Made by a program: the position numbers and the translations under genes. Shown piece after piece: positions 9,001-16,552 of a stretch of 64,000 bases of DNA (within the stretch, counting starts at the first letter, position 1; each line of letters opens with the position of its first letter). The stretch is from contig JBLWXV010000001.1 in assembly GCA_048267245.1 (NCBI GenBank), positions 1,860,001 through 1,924,000 on the forward strand, written 5' to 3'. Source of the stretch: JBLWXV01 sp048267245 (GTDB lineage: Bacteria; Bdellovibrionota; Bacteriovoracia; Bacteriovoracales; Bacteriovoracaceae). Below the pieces are notes generated by a model. The model saw only the letters and a program-made list of their open reading frames with translations, ran no database searches and was not told where the DNA came from.

Positions 9001-9152
9001 TAACTATAGTTAATGGAGACGGTCGGAAAGTCGACGTCGGGGTTTTCGTTAATACCAAGCTCTCTAAAGCCAAGCCAGCCAAAGAGAATGAGCGAGAACA
9101 TGAGCATCCAGGCAAAAACTGGATTTTTAATTGAGACTTCGGAGAGTTTCAT
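6093..9152 (-). CDS. RND-family multidrug efflux permease (HAE1/AcrB type)
   Basis: This 1019-residue inner membrane proton antiporter is the usual length for AcrB-type pumps. The two-fold repeat of six-helix bundles and large periplasmic loops is seen. The proton relay is present: Asp-Asp in GIVVDDAIVMLEN of helix 4 and Lys in GIVKKTSILIVEF of helix 10. A Gly-rich insert (nine glycines in a row broken by one Gln) lies in the second periplasmic loop, around residue 605. It shares one base with the upstream TolC-like gene (TAATG), so the two form an operon. The periplasmic adaptor that normally precedes such a pump is absent here. Substrates cannot be read from the sequence. Confidence 0.93.
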   Translation of the reverse strand: MKLSEVSIKNPVFAWMLMFSLILFGWLGFRELGINENPDVDFPTVSINYSYEGATPEVIEKDILEPVESVLVSMQGIKTLTSSARRGSGRIEVEFELDKDIDFALQETQTLLGRAQRQLPDTIDTPTVTKSNAADDPIMYLALTTESLTLRELNVLFRDQIQDRLSTVDGVSEVRAFGYLEPMMRIDIDQAKLNRLQLTATDIVDTLEREHIELPAGKFEFGDKDESIRVLGEGRTVEDFQNMIISRRGGRPNYIPIRLGDVATVFEGTENVGRISRVNGTPSLSMAIQKQRGVNAVSTAEMVKDRVVELNKGLPEGTKLSVNFDRTIFVELSVDELITNLVLAALLTSIVCWLFLNSISATINILLAIPTAVIGTFAFMKLFGFTLNSFSLLGLSLAIGIVVDDAIVMLENIVRYTDMGYNKVQAAFKGSREIGFAVIATTAVLVAIFAPVTFMSGVEGKFFNEFALTLVVAVCLSSLEALTLAPMRCSQFLNTSSKGIFVHRWVDAAVDSSKAFYHKSLNFSIKHKFMVVGVSLALFIASLFALPHVKKEFAPEQDKGFIFVVFIAPDGKNIYYTDSKIKEYEAIVSKHPDVERYIVSAGGGGGGGQGNRGFGILLLKDRSKRTKSQFEIATELRKELAKLEGITIVLRDRTGSAIGGRRGSPIEFTILGPDPKVQLEIYDQMKKEMEATGEIVGVRSDDVGQLPEVHIVPDRRKSLERGVEVSTIARTVNIAVGGVEAGQYTSGGRRFDLFVQLREEDRETPDKVKNLLLLNNRGEYVTLNDVVTFVETFGPQTIYRENRSRGVRVDANLTQTAVQGDAIKKINEMAAKIAPDGYQAKFSVDLDSSLLDIVMIMVLGLAIAYMVLGSQFNSFVDPIIVFFAIPFGLTGAFLSLLLAGQSLNVYSMIGILLTMGIVKKTSILIVEFTNQLRDQGKSTHEALLEACTTRFRPIIMTTFTTLASAIPGALSAGAGSETRIPMSLVVLGGVSLSTAFTLYVIPCVYAIFARERRQILMEE

Positions 9153-10402
9153 TATTTAGCGTCCTTTGGCACCTGGCCCAGGAAGGCGATTGCTTGGTGG
9201 TAGAGAGTTTTAATTTGATTGGCAGTGGTAATATTGAGTCTCTCTAGTGTAATGACACTGTCGAGGGATTGTATGACGTCAAGCTGACTCACAAGTCCTT
9301 TGCCGGCGTCTTCAATTTGTCTCTTGTAAGAAGCTTGTGTGGCCTTGAGAGCGAGGTCTAGGTTTCTGAGCTGCTCTTTTTTAACGGCGAGAGTGTCTCT
9401 AAAATTTTCAAGAGTCTCGCTTCCAAGGCGAATGATTTGCTCACTGCGCTTTTTAGCGATCATCTCATCAACTCGCGCTTGCGCAACATTAGACTTGGTG
9501 ACGCCAAAGTCGATGATATTGAGTTTTAAATCGAGAGAGACATCAAAGTCATCTCTGCCAGTACGGTACTGGTCGAGGTAGTAATTTGAACTTAGTGAAA
9601 GCTTTGGATAGTACTCAGATTTTTCTACCGAGACAGATTCACTTGATTGCTTAAGTGCGAGTTCCGCTCCTCTTTGCAATGGGCGCTCTTTTAAGAGCTC
9701 GCTCGCGTTACTAGGCAGGCGCAGGGTGCGCGGGTCGTTTGGATCGGCCAGCTCTGGAAGCTTTGAGAGCCCAGTGAGTGAGCGCAGGTCAGTGGCAGAG
9801 GTGACGATTGTGTTTTCAATGGCCGAGAGATCAGCTCTAAGCCTAGCTAACTGGGCCTTGCTCGCAAGCAGATCCGTATCTCTTTCGCGGCCAATTTTCA
9901 CGCGGCGATCAAGAATGTTAATGCGCTTTTCAAGACCATCCATTTGCGCCTGAATTTTTTCTTTTTCAGCGGTTGAACTAAGGTAACTAAAGTAGGAGAC
10001 AGCTAGTTCTGCGTAGAAGGCATGGTGAGTATTTTGCTCTTCGAGTTCGGCAATTTGTGGGATCAGCTCTTTGAGTTCCCACAGAGCAAACTCAGCTCCG
10101 CCCTGAAAGAGGTTTTGGGTGAGGCCAAATCCGGTCTGCGTGTCCCAGCGCTCGAGTCCACTTCTATTTTTATAAGTTTCATTTCCAAAGCGCGCCCTCG
10201 AATTGAGGTCAATGGTTGGGTAGAGTGAGGACGTATAGGCCCTTACACTTTGTCTGGCCTTCTCAGTCGTGAGAGTTGCAATGGAGAGGTTTTCATTTTT
10301 TGTGAGGGCCTCTTGATAGAGCTCACTGAGGGAGGCGGCCGCAAAGGACTGCGTACATGTCAGGGTAACTGACACTAACAAGAGTGACTTGATCATAATC
10401 AT
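9152..10402 (-). CDS. TolC-like outer membrane efflux protein
   Basis: This 416-residue protein has a signal peptide (cleavage near SFA-A) and two halves of long amphipathic helices and short strands, as in the outer membrane efflux protein family. Repeated SxSSxYYP and LDLKLNIIDFG type strand motifs are visible. It forms the outer membrane tunnel for the RND pump encoded directly downstream, with which it shares one base. Two in-frame ATGs (10402 and 10396) are possible starts. A nested palindrome lies about 50 bases upstream and could be an operator. The family is clear; the missing adaptor gene is noted with the pump. Confidence 0.9.
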   Translation of the reverse strand: MIMIKSLLLVSVTLTCTQSFAAASLSELYQEALTKNENLSIATLTTEKARQSVRAYTSSLYPTIDLNSRARFGNETYKNRSGLERWDTQTGFGLTQNLFQGGAEFALWELKELIPQIAELEEQNTHHAFYAELAVSYFSYLSSTAEKEKIQAQMDGLEKRINILDRRVKIGRERDTDLLASKAQLARLRADLSAIENTIVTSATDLRSLTGLSKLPELADPNDPRTLRLPSNASELLKERPLQRGAELALKQSSESVSVEKSEYYPKLSLSSNYYLDQYRTGRDDFDVSLDLKLNIIDFGVTKSNVAQARVDEMIAKKRSEQIIRLGSETLENFRDTLAVKKEQLRNLDLALKATQASYKRQIEDAGKGLVSQLDVIQSLDSVITLERLNITTANQIKTLYHQAIAFLGQVPKDAK

Positions 10403-10449
10403 CCATGGACTTTAGAGCAATTGTAATACTGTAGAGTCTAATGAAATCT

Positions 10450-10481
10450 TTAGGATTTGCCTATTCTCAAGAATATCCTAA
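10450..10481. promoter_or_regulatory. Nested palindrome upstream of the efflux operon
   Basis: The outer arms TTAGGAT (10450-10456) and ATCCTAA (10475-10481) enclose an inner inverted repeat ATTCT-CA-AGAAT (10463-10474). It lies about 50 bases upstream of the efflux operon start. A drug-responsive repressor such as a TetR-family protein commonly binds such sites, but no regulator gene is adjacent, so this is inference. Confidence 0.35.
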
Positions 10482-10523
10482 CGCAATCTTTGAGACGCGT
10501 TATAGCTTTGTCTACCCAGCGAG

Positions 10524-11546
10524 TTAACGAGTGAATTTGGCGGCGTCCATCCCAAGCCATTCAAGGGCAGTGCCGCCCAGAAGCCTTGCCTGAGTTTTCT
10601 CATCAAGACCCATGCCCTCAATGAGTCGACCCGGAGTGAGTTCGCCCAGGGGAAAGGGGTAGTCGGTGCCTAGCATGACCTGCTCGGCACCCATTAAGTC
10701 GAGAATGTAATTGAGGGCGCGCTCATCGTGAGTGATGGAATCAATATAAAAGCGGTTAATATAGGTTCTTGGAGATTTTGAAATCTTAGTGGCGCAAAGA
10801 TCAGGGCGAACGTTAAAGCCGTGTTCAATTCGCCCGAGAGTTGCGGGAAAGCTTCCGCCCCCATGGGCAAACATCACTTTGAGTTTGGGGTGGCGATCAA
10901 ACACTCCGCCAAAAATCATCGAGCAGATCGCCCGCGAAGTCTCCGCCGGCATTCCTACGAGCCAGGGGAGCCAGTAATTGGGCATTGTTTCCTTGCCCAT
11001 CATATCCCAGGGGTGAACCATGATGGCCGCGCCCAGTTCCTCGCAAGCACTAAAGAAGTCGGTGAGAGGCTCGTCGTCTAGATTCACATCACCAATGTGA
11101 GAGCCAATCTGAACCCCAGCTAAGCCTAATTCAGTGATAGCGTAGCGCAATTCCCTCTCTGCAAATTTTGGGTCTTGCATGGGAACGCTCGCCAGACCCA
11201 CAAAGCGCTTGGGGTACTCGGCCACCTTTTGGGCCAGGTCGGTATTGAGAAAGCGCGCCACTTCGGCCGCCTCGTGGCCCGGGGCCCAATAACAAAAGAG
11301 CACGGGCACAGTGGAGAGCACTTGGACGTCAACGTTGAATTCATCCATCTCCTTGAGGCGAGCTTCCAGGCTTAAACAGTTTTCCTCTACGCGGCGAAAA
11401 AAGACGCCGTCATCTCTGACCATATCTCTGAGTGCTGGCTCACCTTCGACTTCTTTGAGGGTGATAAAGCCCCCGTGTCCAAATTTTGCCTTAAAGTCGG
11501 GCATTGAGGAGGGGAGAATATGGTTGTGCGAATCTATCTTAAGCAT
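10524..11546 (-). CDS. ACMSD-type amidohydrolase (aminocarboxymuconate-semialdehyde decarboxylase)
   Basis: The 340 residues match the length and motifs of ACMSD, which decarboxylates 2-amino-3-carboxymuconate-6-semialdehyde in tryptophan/kynurenine breakdown. Metal ligands are visible: His7 and His9 in DSHNHILP, a His in MVHPWDM, and an Asp in MLGTDYPFPLGEL. The stretches STVPV, YWLPWLVGMPAET, FAHGGGSFP and RPDLCA are those I associate with true ACMSD rather than general amidohydrolases. AGAAGG precedes the ATG by eight bases. No other kynurenine pathway gene is in the window. It is divergent from the QueD-family gene. A related orotate- or resorcylate-decarboxylase activity is possible but less likely. 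Confidence 0.85.
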   Translation of the reverse strand: MLKIDSHNHILPSSMPDFKAKFGHGGFITLKEVEGEPALRDMVRDDGVFFRRVEENCLSLEARLKEMDEFNVDVQVLSTVPVLFCYWAPGHEAAEVARFLNTDLAQKVAEYPKRFVGLASVPMQDPKFAERELRYAITELGLAGVQIGSHIGDVNLDDEPLTDFFSACEELGAAIMVHPWDMMGKETMPNYWLPWLVGMPAETSRAICSMIFGGVFDRHPKLKVMFAHGGGSFPATLGRIEHGFNVRPDLCATKISKSPRTYINRFYIDSITHDERALNYILDLMGAEQVMLGTDYPFPLGELTPGRLIEGMGLDEKTQARLLGGTALEWLGMDAAKFTR

Positions 11547-11651
11547 GTAAAAAACCTTCTCTTAACTGGCATCAAACTGATCTTTGTCAGAGCTACTCTG
11601 TGCAATTTTCCCTATCATACGGGGGCAATTAATTTTTGACCAGTGAGCACC

Positions 11652-11680
11652 TTGTCATTTGGTGATCCCTATTCGATAAC
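11652..11680 (+). promoter_or_regulatory. Predicted promoter of the QueD-family gene
   Basis: TTGTCA (11652-11657) and GATAAC (11675-11680) are 17 bases apart, matching the sigma-70 consensus at five and four positions. Transcription would begin near 11687. That leaves room for the GGAG at 11695-11698 to act on the ATG at 11705 but none for the ATG at 11693. Confidence 0.45.
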
Positions 11681-11704
11681 AAAGGACCCTCGATGGAGTA
11701 TGTA

Positions 11705-12163
11705 ATGGACGCAAAAACATTTATCTCAACTAAGCGCTTTAGTGGCTTTCCCTGCACCCACCGCCAGTGGAAGGCCGAGCACAGCCACTGCCGATTTGTG
11801 CATGGCTATAGCCGCGAGTTCTACTTTGAATTTGCCTCAAGTGAACTCTCGAAAGAGGGTTGGGTCGTTGATTTTGGTGGTCTCAAAGGGGTGAAGACCT
11901 GGCTAGATGATATGTTTGATCACACCTTTCTCGCCTCAAGTGACGATCCCTTTCTTGAAACTTTCAAACAACTCGATAAGGACGGCGTGGTTCAACTTCG
12001 CGTGCTGCCCAATTGCGGTATGGAAGGAACAGCTCAGTATGTCTTTCATGAAGTGGACAAGATGATTCGCGCAGCGACTGAGAATCGAGCGTGGGTTGTG
12101 AGCGTAGAAGTGCGAGAGAACGAAAAGAACAGTGCTGTCTATCGTCCCCTCGCCAAATCTTAA
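11705..12163 (+). CDS. QueD / 6-pyruvoyl-tetrahydropterin synthase family protein
   Basis: This 152-residue protein belongs to the QueD/PTPS family, which makes 6-carboxytetrahydropterin for queuosine or related pterins. The FPCTHRQW and HCRFVHGYSR motifs hold a zinc-site His, the catalytic Cys region and His-Gly. Where classical QueD has His-Gly-His, this protein has His-Gly-Tyr, a variant I recall from a subfamily in other proteobacteria. GMEGTAQY and a late Glu (VEVREN) fit the active site. I chose ATG 11705 because GGAG lies six bases upstream. No queC, queE or queF is nearby. Its product in the cell may differ from that of QueD. Confidence 0.8.
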   Translation: MDAKTFISTKRFSGFPCTHRQWKAEHSHCRFVHGYSREFYFEFASSELSKEGWVVDFGGLKGVKTWLDDMFDHTFLASSDDPFLETFKQLDKDGVVQLRVLPNCGMEGTAQYVFHEVDKMIRAATENRAWVVSVEVRENEKNSAVYRPLAKS

Positions 12164-12166
12164 AAC

Positions 12167-13087
12167 TTAGAGCGAGATGTAGAGATCGCCAAGATTCTCT
12201 TCGACAATCTTGGTGACTCTGCCACTTGAGTCCTTAAGCGGAGTCGCGCGGTACCAAGTACCAAGCTTTTCTCCTCTGGATTTCATAGCATCCGTTTGTC
12301 TCTCTTCCCAAACTCCAGCAGCGCTTAGCCAGTAATGCGCACCCTTGTACATGCGGTTGCGATCGGCCGAAGTTTCGCTACTTTGAAAGTAGGGAGAGTT
12401 TTGTCCCGTGGCCACAACACTTTGACAGCCGGAAACCTTAGCAAACGCTTTGGCAAAGTTAGCTGAGATATTGCAAGCATAGAACTGCGCCACACAGTAG
12501 TCACAGAACTGAACTTCGCCGCTTCTCACCGCTTCTGCGAGATCTTTTTCAATTGATCTCGTGCCTAGGCGACCCAGTGAAGAGGGAAGATTCCCCTCTT
12601 TTGAGTAGATGCCATTAATTCCATTCGTTCCCGATAGGCCACTGCCTTCACCCGTTCTCTCACTCGATCTCCAACCGTGAGAGACTGAGACGATCTTAGG
12701 GATACAGCCGTTGCGACTTGTGTACTCTTTGAGCGCCTTAATAAAAGATGGCCCATTTTTCCACTCGAGTAGCGTGCTGTAATCTCTTTGATTGAGTACA
12801 GTATTAAAAGCAGCTTCATCGTCGTTTCCTTTCTTGATGAGAGCTAGACCTGAGTCGTTGTTTTCGTACACGGTAAGACCGAGCTCATTTTTGAGTTCGA
12901 TGATTCCCATGCGGTTGATGAAACGTTTGCGATACTCAACCGCCTCACTTCTCACTGCGACTTTTTTAGGCAATCCTTCCCCGTGGTAACTGGTAAAGAC
13001 ATCCTTCATAAAACGCTCTAAAATTCCAGCGTTTGCGCCTAGCGAGCAGGTGAGAGCAATTAAGGTAACCGCAGTTGTTTTCTTCAT
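12167..13087 (-). CDS. Exported protein with a caspase-like His/Cys pattern, function unknown
   Basis: This 306-residue protein has a signal peptide (cleavage near ANA-G). Its central part shows a beta strand ending in VSHGW (His137-Gly138) and, 68 residues later, a strand ending in FYACNIS (Cys205), then a helix and another strand VVATG. A His-Gly dyad partner followed by Ala-Cys at strand ends is the layout of clan CD (caspase, CHAT) folds and of DUF4347-like domains. Two extra Cys (195, 198) may pair. Activity as a protease is inference. It follows the lipoprotein gene at 13102 by 14 bases, so the two probably form an operon. It converges on the QueD-family gene with three bases between the stops. 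Confidence 0.6.
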   Translation of the reverse strand: MKKTTAVTLIALTCSLGANAGILERFMKDVFTSYHGEGLPKKVAVRSEAVEYRKRFINRMGIIELKNELGLTVYENNDSGLALIKKGNDDEAAFNTVLNQRDYSTLLEWKNGPSFIKALKEYTSRNGCIPKIVSVSHGWRSSERTGEGSGLSGTNGINGIYSKEGNLPSSLGRLGTRSIEKDLAEAVRSGEVQFCDYCVAQFYACNISANFAKAFAKVSGCQSVVATGQNSPYFQSSETSADRNRMYKGAHYWLSAAGVWEERQTDAMKSRGEKLGTWYRATPLKDSSGRVTKIVEENLGDLYISL

Positions 13088-13101
13088 TGCATACCCCTTC
13101 G

Positions 13102-14172
13102 TTATTTTAAGAGCTCCTGAATTTGAGCTCTGTGGTTAGAGATTTGGTTGCTGGCATCAGCTTTGCCTGCACAGTCCTTGCACTGACCAGCATCTTTAAT
13201 TTTCATGTTTTGATAAATTTTAGCGATCTTTGATTCAAGTTTATCTTCAAGCTTGAGCTCTTGTAGGATGCCCTTCATTCTTAAGGCTTCATTCATGAAG
13301 GTTTCGACCTGAGCTTTCTGAGCGAGATTGAGTTGTGGATACTTTGACTCCCAACTTGCAAGGTAGTATCTCACTTGATTATAAGTGCTAGCGATTGTGC
13401 CACTGGTGGGATCACCAAGGTTTGAGACTTTTGCCAGAATCATTGAACTTAAGATGTCGTATCTCATGCGAAGTAGGTTTTTTGCTGACTCTGCATTTTC
13501 AAGCACTGCAATCTCATGAGATTTAAGATCGGCCAGTGTGATTTCACCTCTATTTAAGGCCTCTTCTTTTTTTAGCGTATCTTCAATCATTGAGAGCATG
13601 CAAATTTCTTTGACACCATCTTCTTTTACTTTTTCCTTTTGGGCGTGGTGAGTTTCATGCATAGTCACCGAGAGGGCAAAGAGCGCCCTGGTGGCAGAGT
13701 CCTCACTCGCAGGGGAGATGTCATTCATATCGCCAATCTCGGCGTAGAAACTCTGTACGGTTCTAAAGAACTCCTCAACAGACTCGAGCATGAGCGACTC
13801 TCTAAATTCTTCGTTATCTTTGGTGCTCGCCTTGCCATTGGTCCAAAGCTGATATTCAAACGACTTAAAGTAAATTGCGGCGCGGGTAACTTTCTCTTCA
13901 AAACTCGAATCAAGATTTAGAGCATCGCGAGCACGCTGTCTCGTTTCTTCGGCCTCTTTTGTTCTGGCCTGGTGATAGAGTTCTTCGGTATTTGATCCCA
14001 ATTGATTGGAAGTTGAAAGAATACTCTTACTCGTCTCAGAGAGTTGATTAGAGGTACTAGCGAGCTCGTTTGTCTTATTATTCATATTCTCCATGTTGTC
14101 GATTTGCTTACATGAAGTAGCGAATACGGCGAGCACGCCCACTGCGAAGATTTTGGCATTTCTAGATTTCAT
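13102..14172 (-). CDS. Lipoprotein with N-terminal coiled coil
   Basis: This 356-residue protein has a lipoprotein signal with lipobox FATSC; Cys21 would carry lipid. A Ser/Thr/Asn-rich segment follows with repeats of the type STSNQL / ETSKSIL / STSNQL (residues about 35-65), predicted as a coiled coil. The remainder is a helical domain ending in CKDC near residue 335. GGGGAAATT before the ATG is a good Shine-Dalgarno sequence. It leads an operon with the His/Cys protein at 12167. I know similar short-repeat lipoproteins from Bacteriovorax-type genomes but not their function. Location at the outer or inner membrane cannot be decided. Confidence 0.7.
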   Translation of the reverse strand: MKSRNAKIFAVGVLAVFATSCKQIDNMENMNNKTNELASTSNQLSETSKSILSTSNQLGSNTEELYHQARTKEAEETRQRARDALNLDSSFEEKVTRAAIYFKSFEYQLWTNGKASTKDNEEFRESLMLESVEEFFRTVQSFYAEIGDMNDISPASEDSATRALFALSVTMHETHHAQKEKVKEDGVKEICMLSMIEDTLKKEEALNRGEITLADLKSHEIAVLENAESAKNLLRMRYDILSSMILAKVSNLGDPTSGTIASTYNQVRYYLASWESKYPQLNLAQKAQVETFMNEALRMKGILQELKLEDKLESKIAKIYQNMKIKDAGQCKDCAGKADASNQISNHRAQIQELLK

Positions 14173-14251
14173 AATTTCCCCTAAACATTATTAATGGCCT
14201 ATTAACTCATGAATGGGGATTGAAGTGTTTACGAAGGGAAATAAGGTGAGA

Positions 14252-14272
14252 GGTGTCTAAAAAATAGACACC
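14252..14272. terminator. Hairpin between the 14310 gene and the lipoprotein gene
   Basis: The inverted repeat GGTGTCTA / TAGACACC has a five-A loop (T on the minus strand). It lies 38 bases past the stop of the 14310 gene, but no T-run follows on the minus strand, so its strength as a terminator is uncertain. Confidence 0.4.
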
Positions 14273-14309
14273 CTCTGGTTTGCAGGTAACCTATTGATTG
14301 AAGGCAGTT

Positions 14310-14711
14310 TTAGGCCTGTTTACCTAAGAAGCGCATCCCTTTCCAGGTATTCACCTGCGACTCGATTTCGCTTCTGGCCTTATCAATGAGAATCTCAAAG
14401 TCATTTTCAATGAGATAGATTTTAAAATTTGTGTAGAGGGAATCGATGACGATGTCAGCGATATAGCCAAGTTCATCTCTTAGGAGGAAAACTTGAAAGG
14501 AAGATTGTGAGGGGGCGATGCTCTCAACTCGATAAAGAAATTTTCTGAGCTCATTTTTTTGAAAGGGATTGAGAGTAAAGTTAGTGACAATTTTCTTGTA
14601 GTTGCTACCTGTCTCATCATAGCCAGGGCTAAATTCAAGAAGACCAGTATTTTCGGTCTGACTATTCATAAAGAAATTATTAAAAGACTTAACAGTGATA
14701 GATTCCTTCAT
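14310..14711 (-). CDS. Hypothetical cytoplasmic protein in the stress block
   Basis: This 133-residue soluble protein has no signal peptide or membrane segment, with a mixed alpha/beta composition and a helical C-terminal half. The start at 14711 is supported by AAGGAC upstream; a longer start at 14750 would lie inside the hairpin that follows csbD. It sits downstream of the CsbD gene on the same strand, separated by that hairpin, so it may be expressed by read-through or from its own promoter. No family is recognised. Confidence 0.55.
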   Translation of the reverse strand: MKESITVKSFNNFFMNSQTENTGLLEFSPGYDETGSNYKKIVTNFTLNPFQKNELRKFLYRVESIAPSQSSFQVFLLRDELGYIADIVIDSLYTNFKIYLIENDFEILIDKARSEIESQVNTWKGMRFLGKQA

Positions 14712-14742
14712 TCTTTGTCCTTGGTTTTCATCCTTGAAGAGT

Positions 14743-14762
14743 GGCCCCAATTGCTTGGGGCC
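14743..14762 (-). terminator. Hairpin after the CsbD gene
   Basis: The eight-base arms GGCCCCAA and TTGGGGCC around a GCAA-type loop begin 10 bases after the csbD stop. No strong T-run follows, so it may reduce rather than stop read-through into the 14310 gene. Confidence 0.5.
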
Positions 14763-14771
14763 TTCACTATA

Positions 14772-14969
14772 TTAGAGCTTGCTAATAAATGAATCGAACT
14801 CGCGTTTGGCTTCGTCTTTAGACTTGCCATAGCGCTCTTGAATTTTTCCCACTAGGACGTCAGAGCGACCTTCGGCTTTTGTCAGATCATCGTCTGTCAA
14901 CTTGCCCCATTGTTGCTTAAATCTTCCTTGTAGTTGCTTCCAATTACCTTTGATTTGGTCAGCGTTCAT
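14772..14969 (-). CDS. CsbD family stress protein
   Basis: This 65-residue protein is a clear CsbD-family member: MNADQIKGNWKQLQGRFKQ at the start, the GKLTDDDL turn, then an amphipathic helix with KIQERYGKSKDEA. CsbD proteins are small, abundant, stress-induced four-helix proteins of unknown biochemical role. Of two adjacent ATGs I take the second (14969), which lies six bases after AAAGGAG and fits the family start. A sigma-54-like element (15034-15051) lies 65 bases upstream, shared in type with the neighbouring aldehyde dehydrogenase and DUF2383 genes. This points to joint induction under stress or in stationary phase. Confidence 0.93.
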   Translation of the reverse strand: MNADQIKGNWKQLQGRFKQQWGKLTDDDLTKAEGRSDVLVGKIQERYGKSKDEAKREFDSFISKL

Positions 14970-15033
14970 CATTGACTCCTTTGTTTATAATTGTGTGTGG
15001 CGAAAATGCCTCACTAAACTCTGGAGACTAGTT

Positions 15034-15051
15034 TTGCAATGGATGGGCCAA
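15034..15051 (-). promoter_or_regulatory. Sigma-54-like promoter of the CsbD gene
   Basis: On the minus strand the sequence TTGGCCCATCCATTGCAA gives GG, ten bases, then GC, as required for RpoN promoters (consensus TGGCAC-N5-TTGCA). Only the A of TGGCAC differs. Transcription would start near 15024, leaving a 5' leader of about 55 bases. Confidence 0.65.
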
Positions 15052-15135
15052 AACTTAAATGTGCTTAAAACCCACTTTAAGAGTTAATCCGACTTATCCA
15101 CTTACATAATTTATGAGTGTCCTTTCTTTTTTAAA

Positions 15136-16521
15136 TTACCTCTTATAGTAGAGTGATTTGATATTTTGAAATTCGAGCAGACCCAATACGCCCAGCTCTC
15201 GTCCAACACCGCTTTGCTTGACGCCTCCAAAGGGTACTGCGGGGTGACTAGCGACCATGGCGTTAATTCCGACGTTGCCACATTGTAATTTACTCGCCAC
15301 TTCAGCAATATTTTTGTCGTGCCCACCAAAGACCGCGCCACCAAGTCCAAAGGGAGTTGCATTTGCTAGGGTGATTGCTTGATGTAAACTTTGAAAACTC
15401 ATTACGGGAAGAATAGGTGCGAAGATTTCATTATTCATCACATCCATCTCTTTTGTGACGTTCGTGAGGATAGTAGGGGGAATAAAGTTTTCGCGGTAGC
15501 GCACATTCTCTAGATCTGATTCATAGTAGAGACTGGCCCCATTTGAGAGGTCATTTTGAAGATGTTCGCTCACCTTTCTTGCGATGTCCTCTTTAGCAAT
15601 GGGACCAATACCTGTCTCCTTACATAGAGGATTGGAGCATTCATAATTATTAAACTCATCAGCTAGCAGTGTCAGAAATTCGGCCTCTACTTCCTTGTGT
15701 ACAAAGCAGCGCTTGGCCGCAATGCAAGACTGACCACTATTTCCTAGACGTGACTTCGCTATTTCTCTTGCGGCCAAACTCAAATTGGCATCTTCTAAGA
15801 CAATATAGGGATCCATTCCTCCAAGTTCGAGCACCACTTTCTTAATTCCCTTTGCCGCTGCGAGGGCGATCTCTTTGCCGACACTAGAGCTTCCGGTGAA
15901 GCTAATGGCGTTGATCTCTCGCCTTTCTATGAGAGAGCTCATTTTGTGAGAGGGGTAGATAATATGTCCAAAGAGATCCTCTGGAAGACCACACTCGCCA
16001 AAGCACTCGGCAAGGAGAGTCGCGCTATAGGTAACGTTTGAGGCGTGTTTGAGAATGACTGCGTTTCCCCCTAGAATGGCGGGAACTGCGCAACGAAACA
16101 CCTGCCACATGGGATAATTCCAGGGCATAATTGCGAGCACTACCCCAAGTGGAGCCAGTTCAATTTTGGCCGGAACAGTTTTTCCCACACTCAAGATTTC
16201 TTCGATATGAGCTGGGTCTAGGTCGAGGTAGTAGTCGAGTAAGCTTTGACACTTTTCTATTTCCGCCAGAGATTGACTCAAGGGCTTACCCATTTCCTTT
16301 GTCATGGTCTCTGCGAGGATGTTTTTCTTCTTTTCAACAATGTGATGGAGTTCTTCTAGGAAGAAACGACGCTCCTTTAAGCTTACCTGGGCCCAATAGG
16401 GGGCGACGCTACTGGCCTTCATTAGAATGCGATCGACATCTCGCTCATCGTGATCGCGATACTCGTAGACCGGATTATTGTCGTAGGGATTAGTTGTCAT
16501 CTTAATTGTTTGCATATCCAT
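15136..16521 (-). CDS. NAD(P)-dependent aldehyde dehydrogenase, succinate-semialdehyde type
   Basis: This enzyme of about 461 residues belongs to the aldehyde dehydrogenase superfamily and oxidises an aldehyde to the acid. Visible motifs are the WNYP cofactor segment (MPWNYPMWQ), the catalytic Glu in VLELGGMDP, the catalytic Cys in GNSGQSCIAAKR, and FGGVKQSGVGRE near the end. The short length and the SGQSCIAAKR form fit the GabD/Sad succinate-semialdehyde group, but the substrate is not proven. GGAGGAG precedes the ATG at 16521; ATG 16515 is also possible. A sigma-54-like element lies 30 bases upstream. Detoxification of stress aldehydes would fit the neighbours. Confidence 0.88.
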   Translation of the reverse strand: MDMQTIKMTTNPYDNNPVYEYRDHDERDVDRILMKASSVAPYWAQVSLKERRFFLEELHHIVEKKKNILAETMTKEMGKPLSQSLAEIEKCQSLLDYYLDLDPAHIEEILSVGKTVPAKIELAPLGVVLAIMPWNYPMWQVFRCAVPAILGGNAVILKHASNVTYSATLLAECFGECGLPEDLFGHIIYPSHKMSSLIERREINAISFTGSSSVGKEIALAAAKGIKKVVLELGGMDPYIVLEDANLSLAAREIAKSRLGNSGQSCIAAKRCFVHKEVEAEFLTLLADEFNNYECSNPLCKETGIGPIAKEDIARKVSEHLQNDLSNGASLYYESDLENVRYRENFIPPTILTNVTKEMDVMNNEIFAPILPVMSFQSLHQAITLANATPFGLGGAVFGGHDKNIAEVASKLQCGNVGINAMVASHPAVPFGGVKQSGVGRELGVLGLLEFQNIKSLYYKR

Positions 16522-16552
16522 GTCTCCTCCATCCATAAAGTCAAAGTTGATG

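Noticed and set aside
6802..9115. Several open frames opposite or within the RND pump gene
   Set aside because: They are shadows of a strongly conserved 1019-residue gene, without ribosome binding sites.
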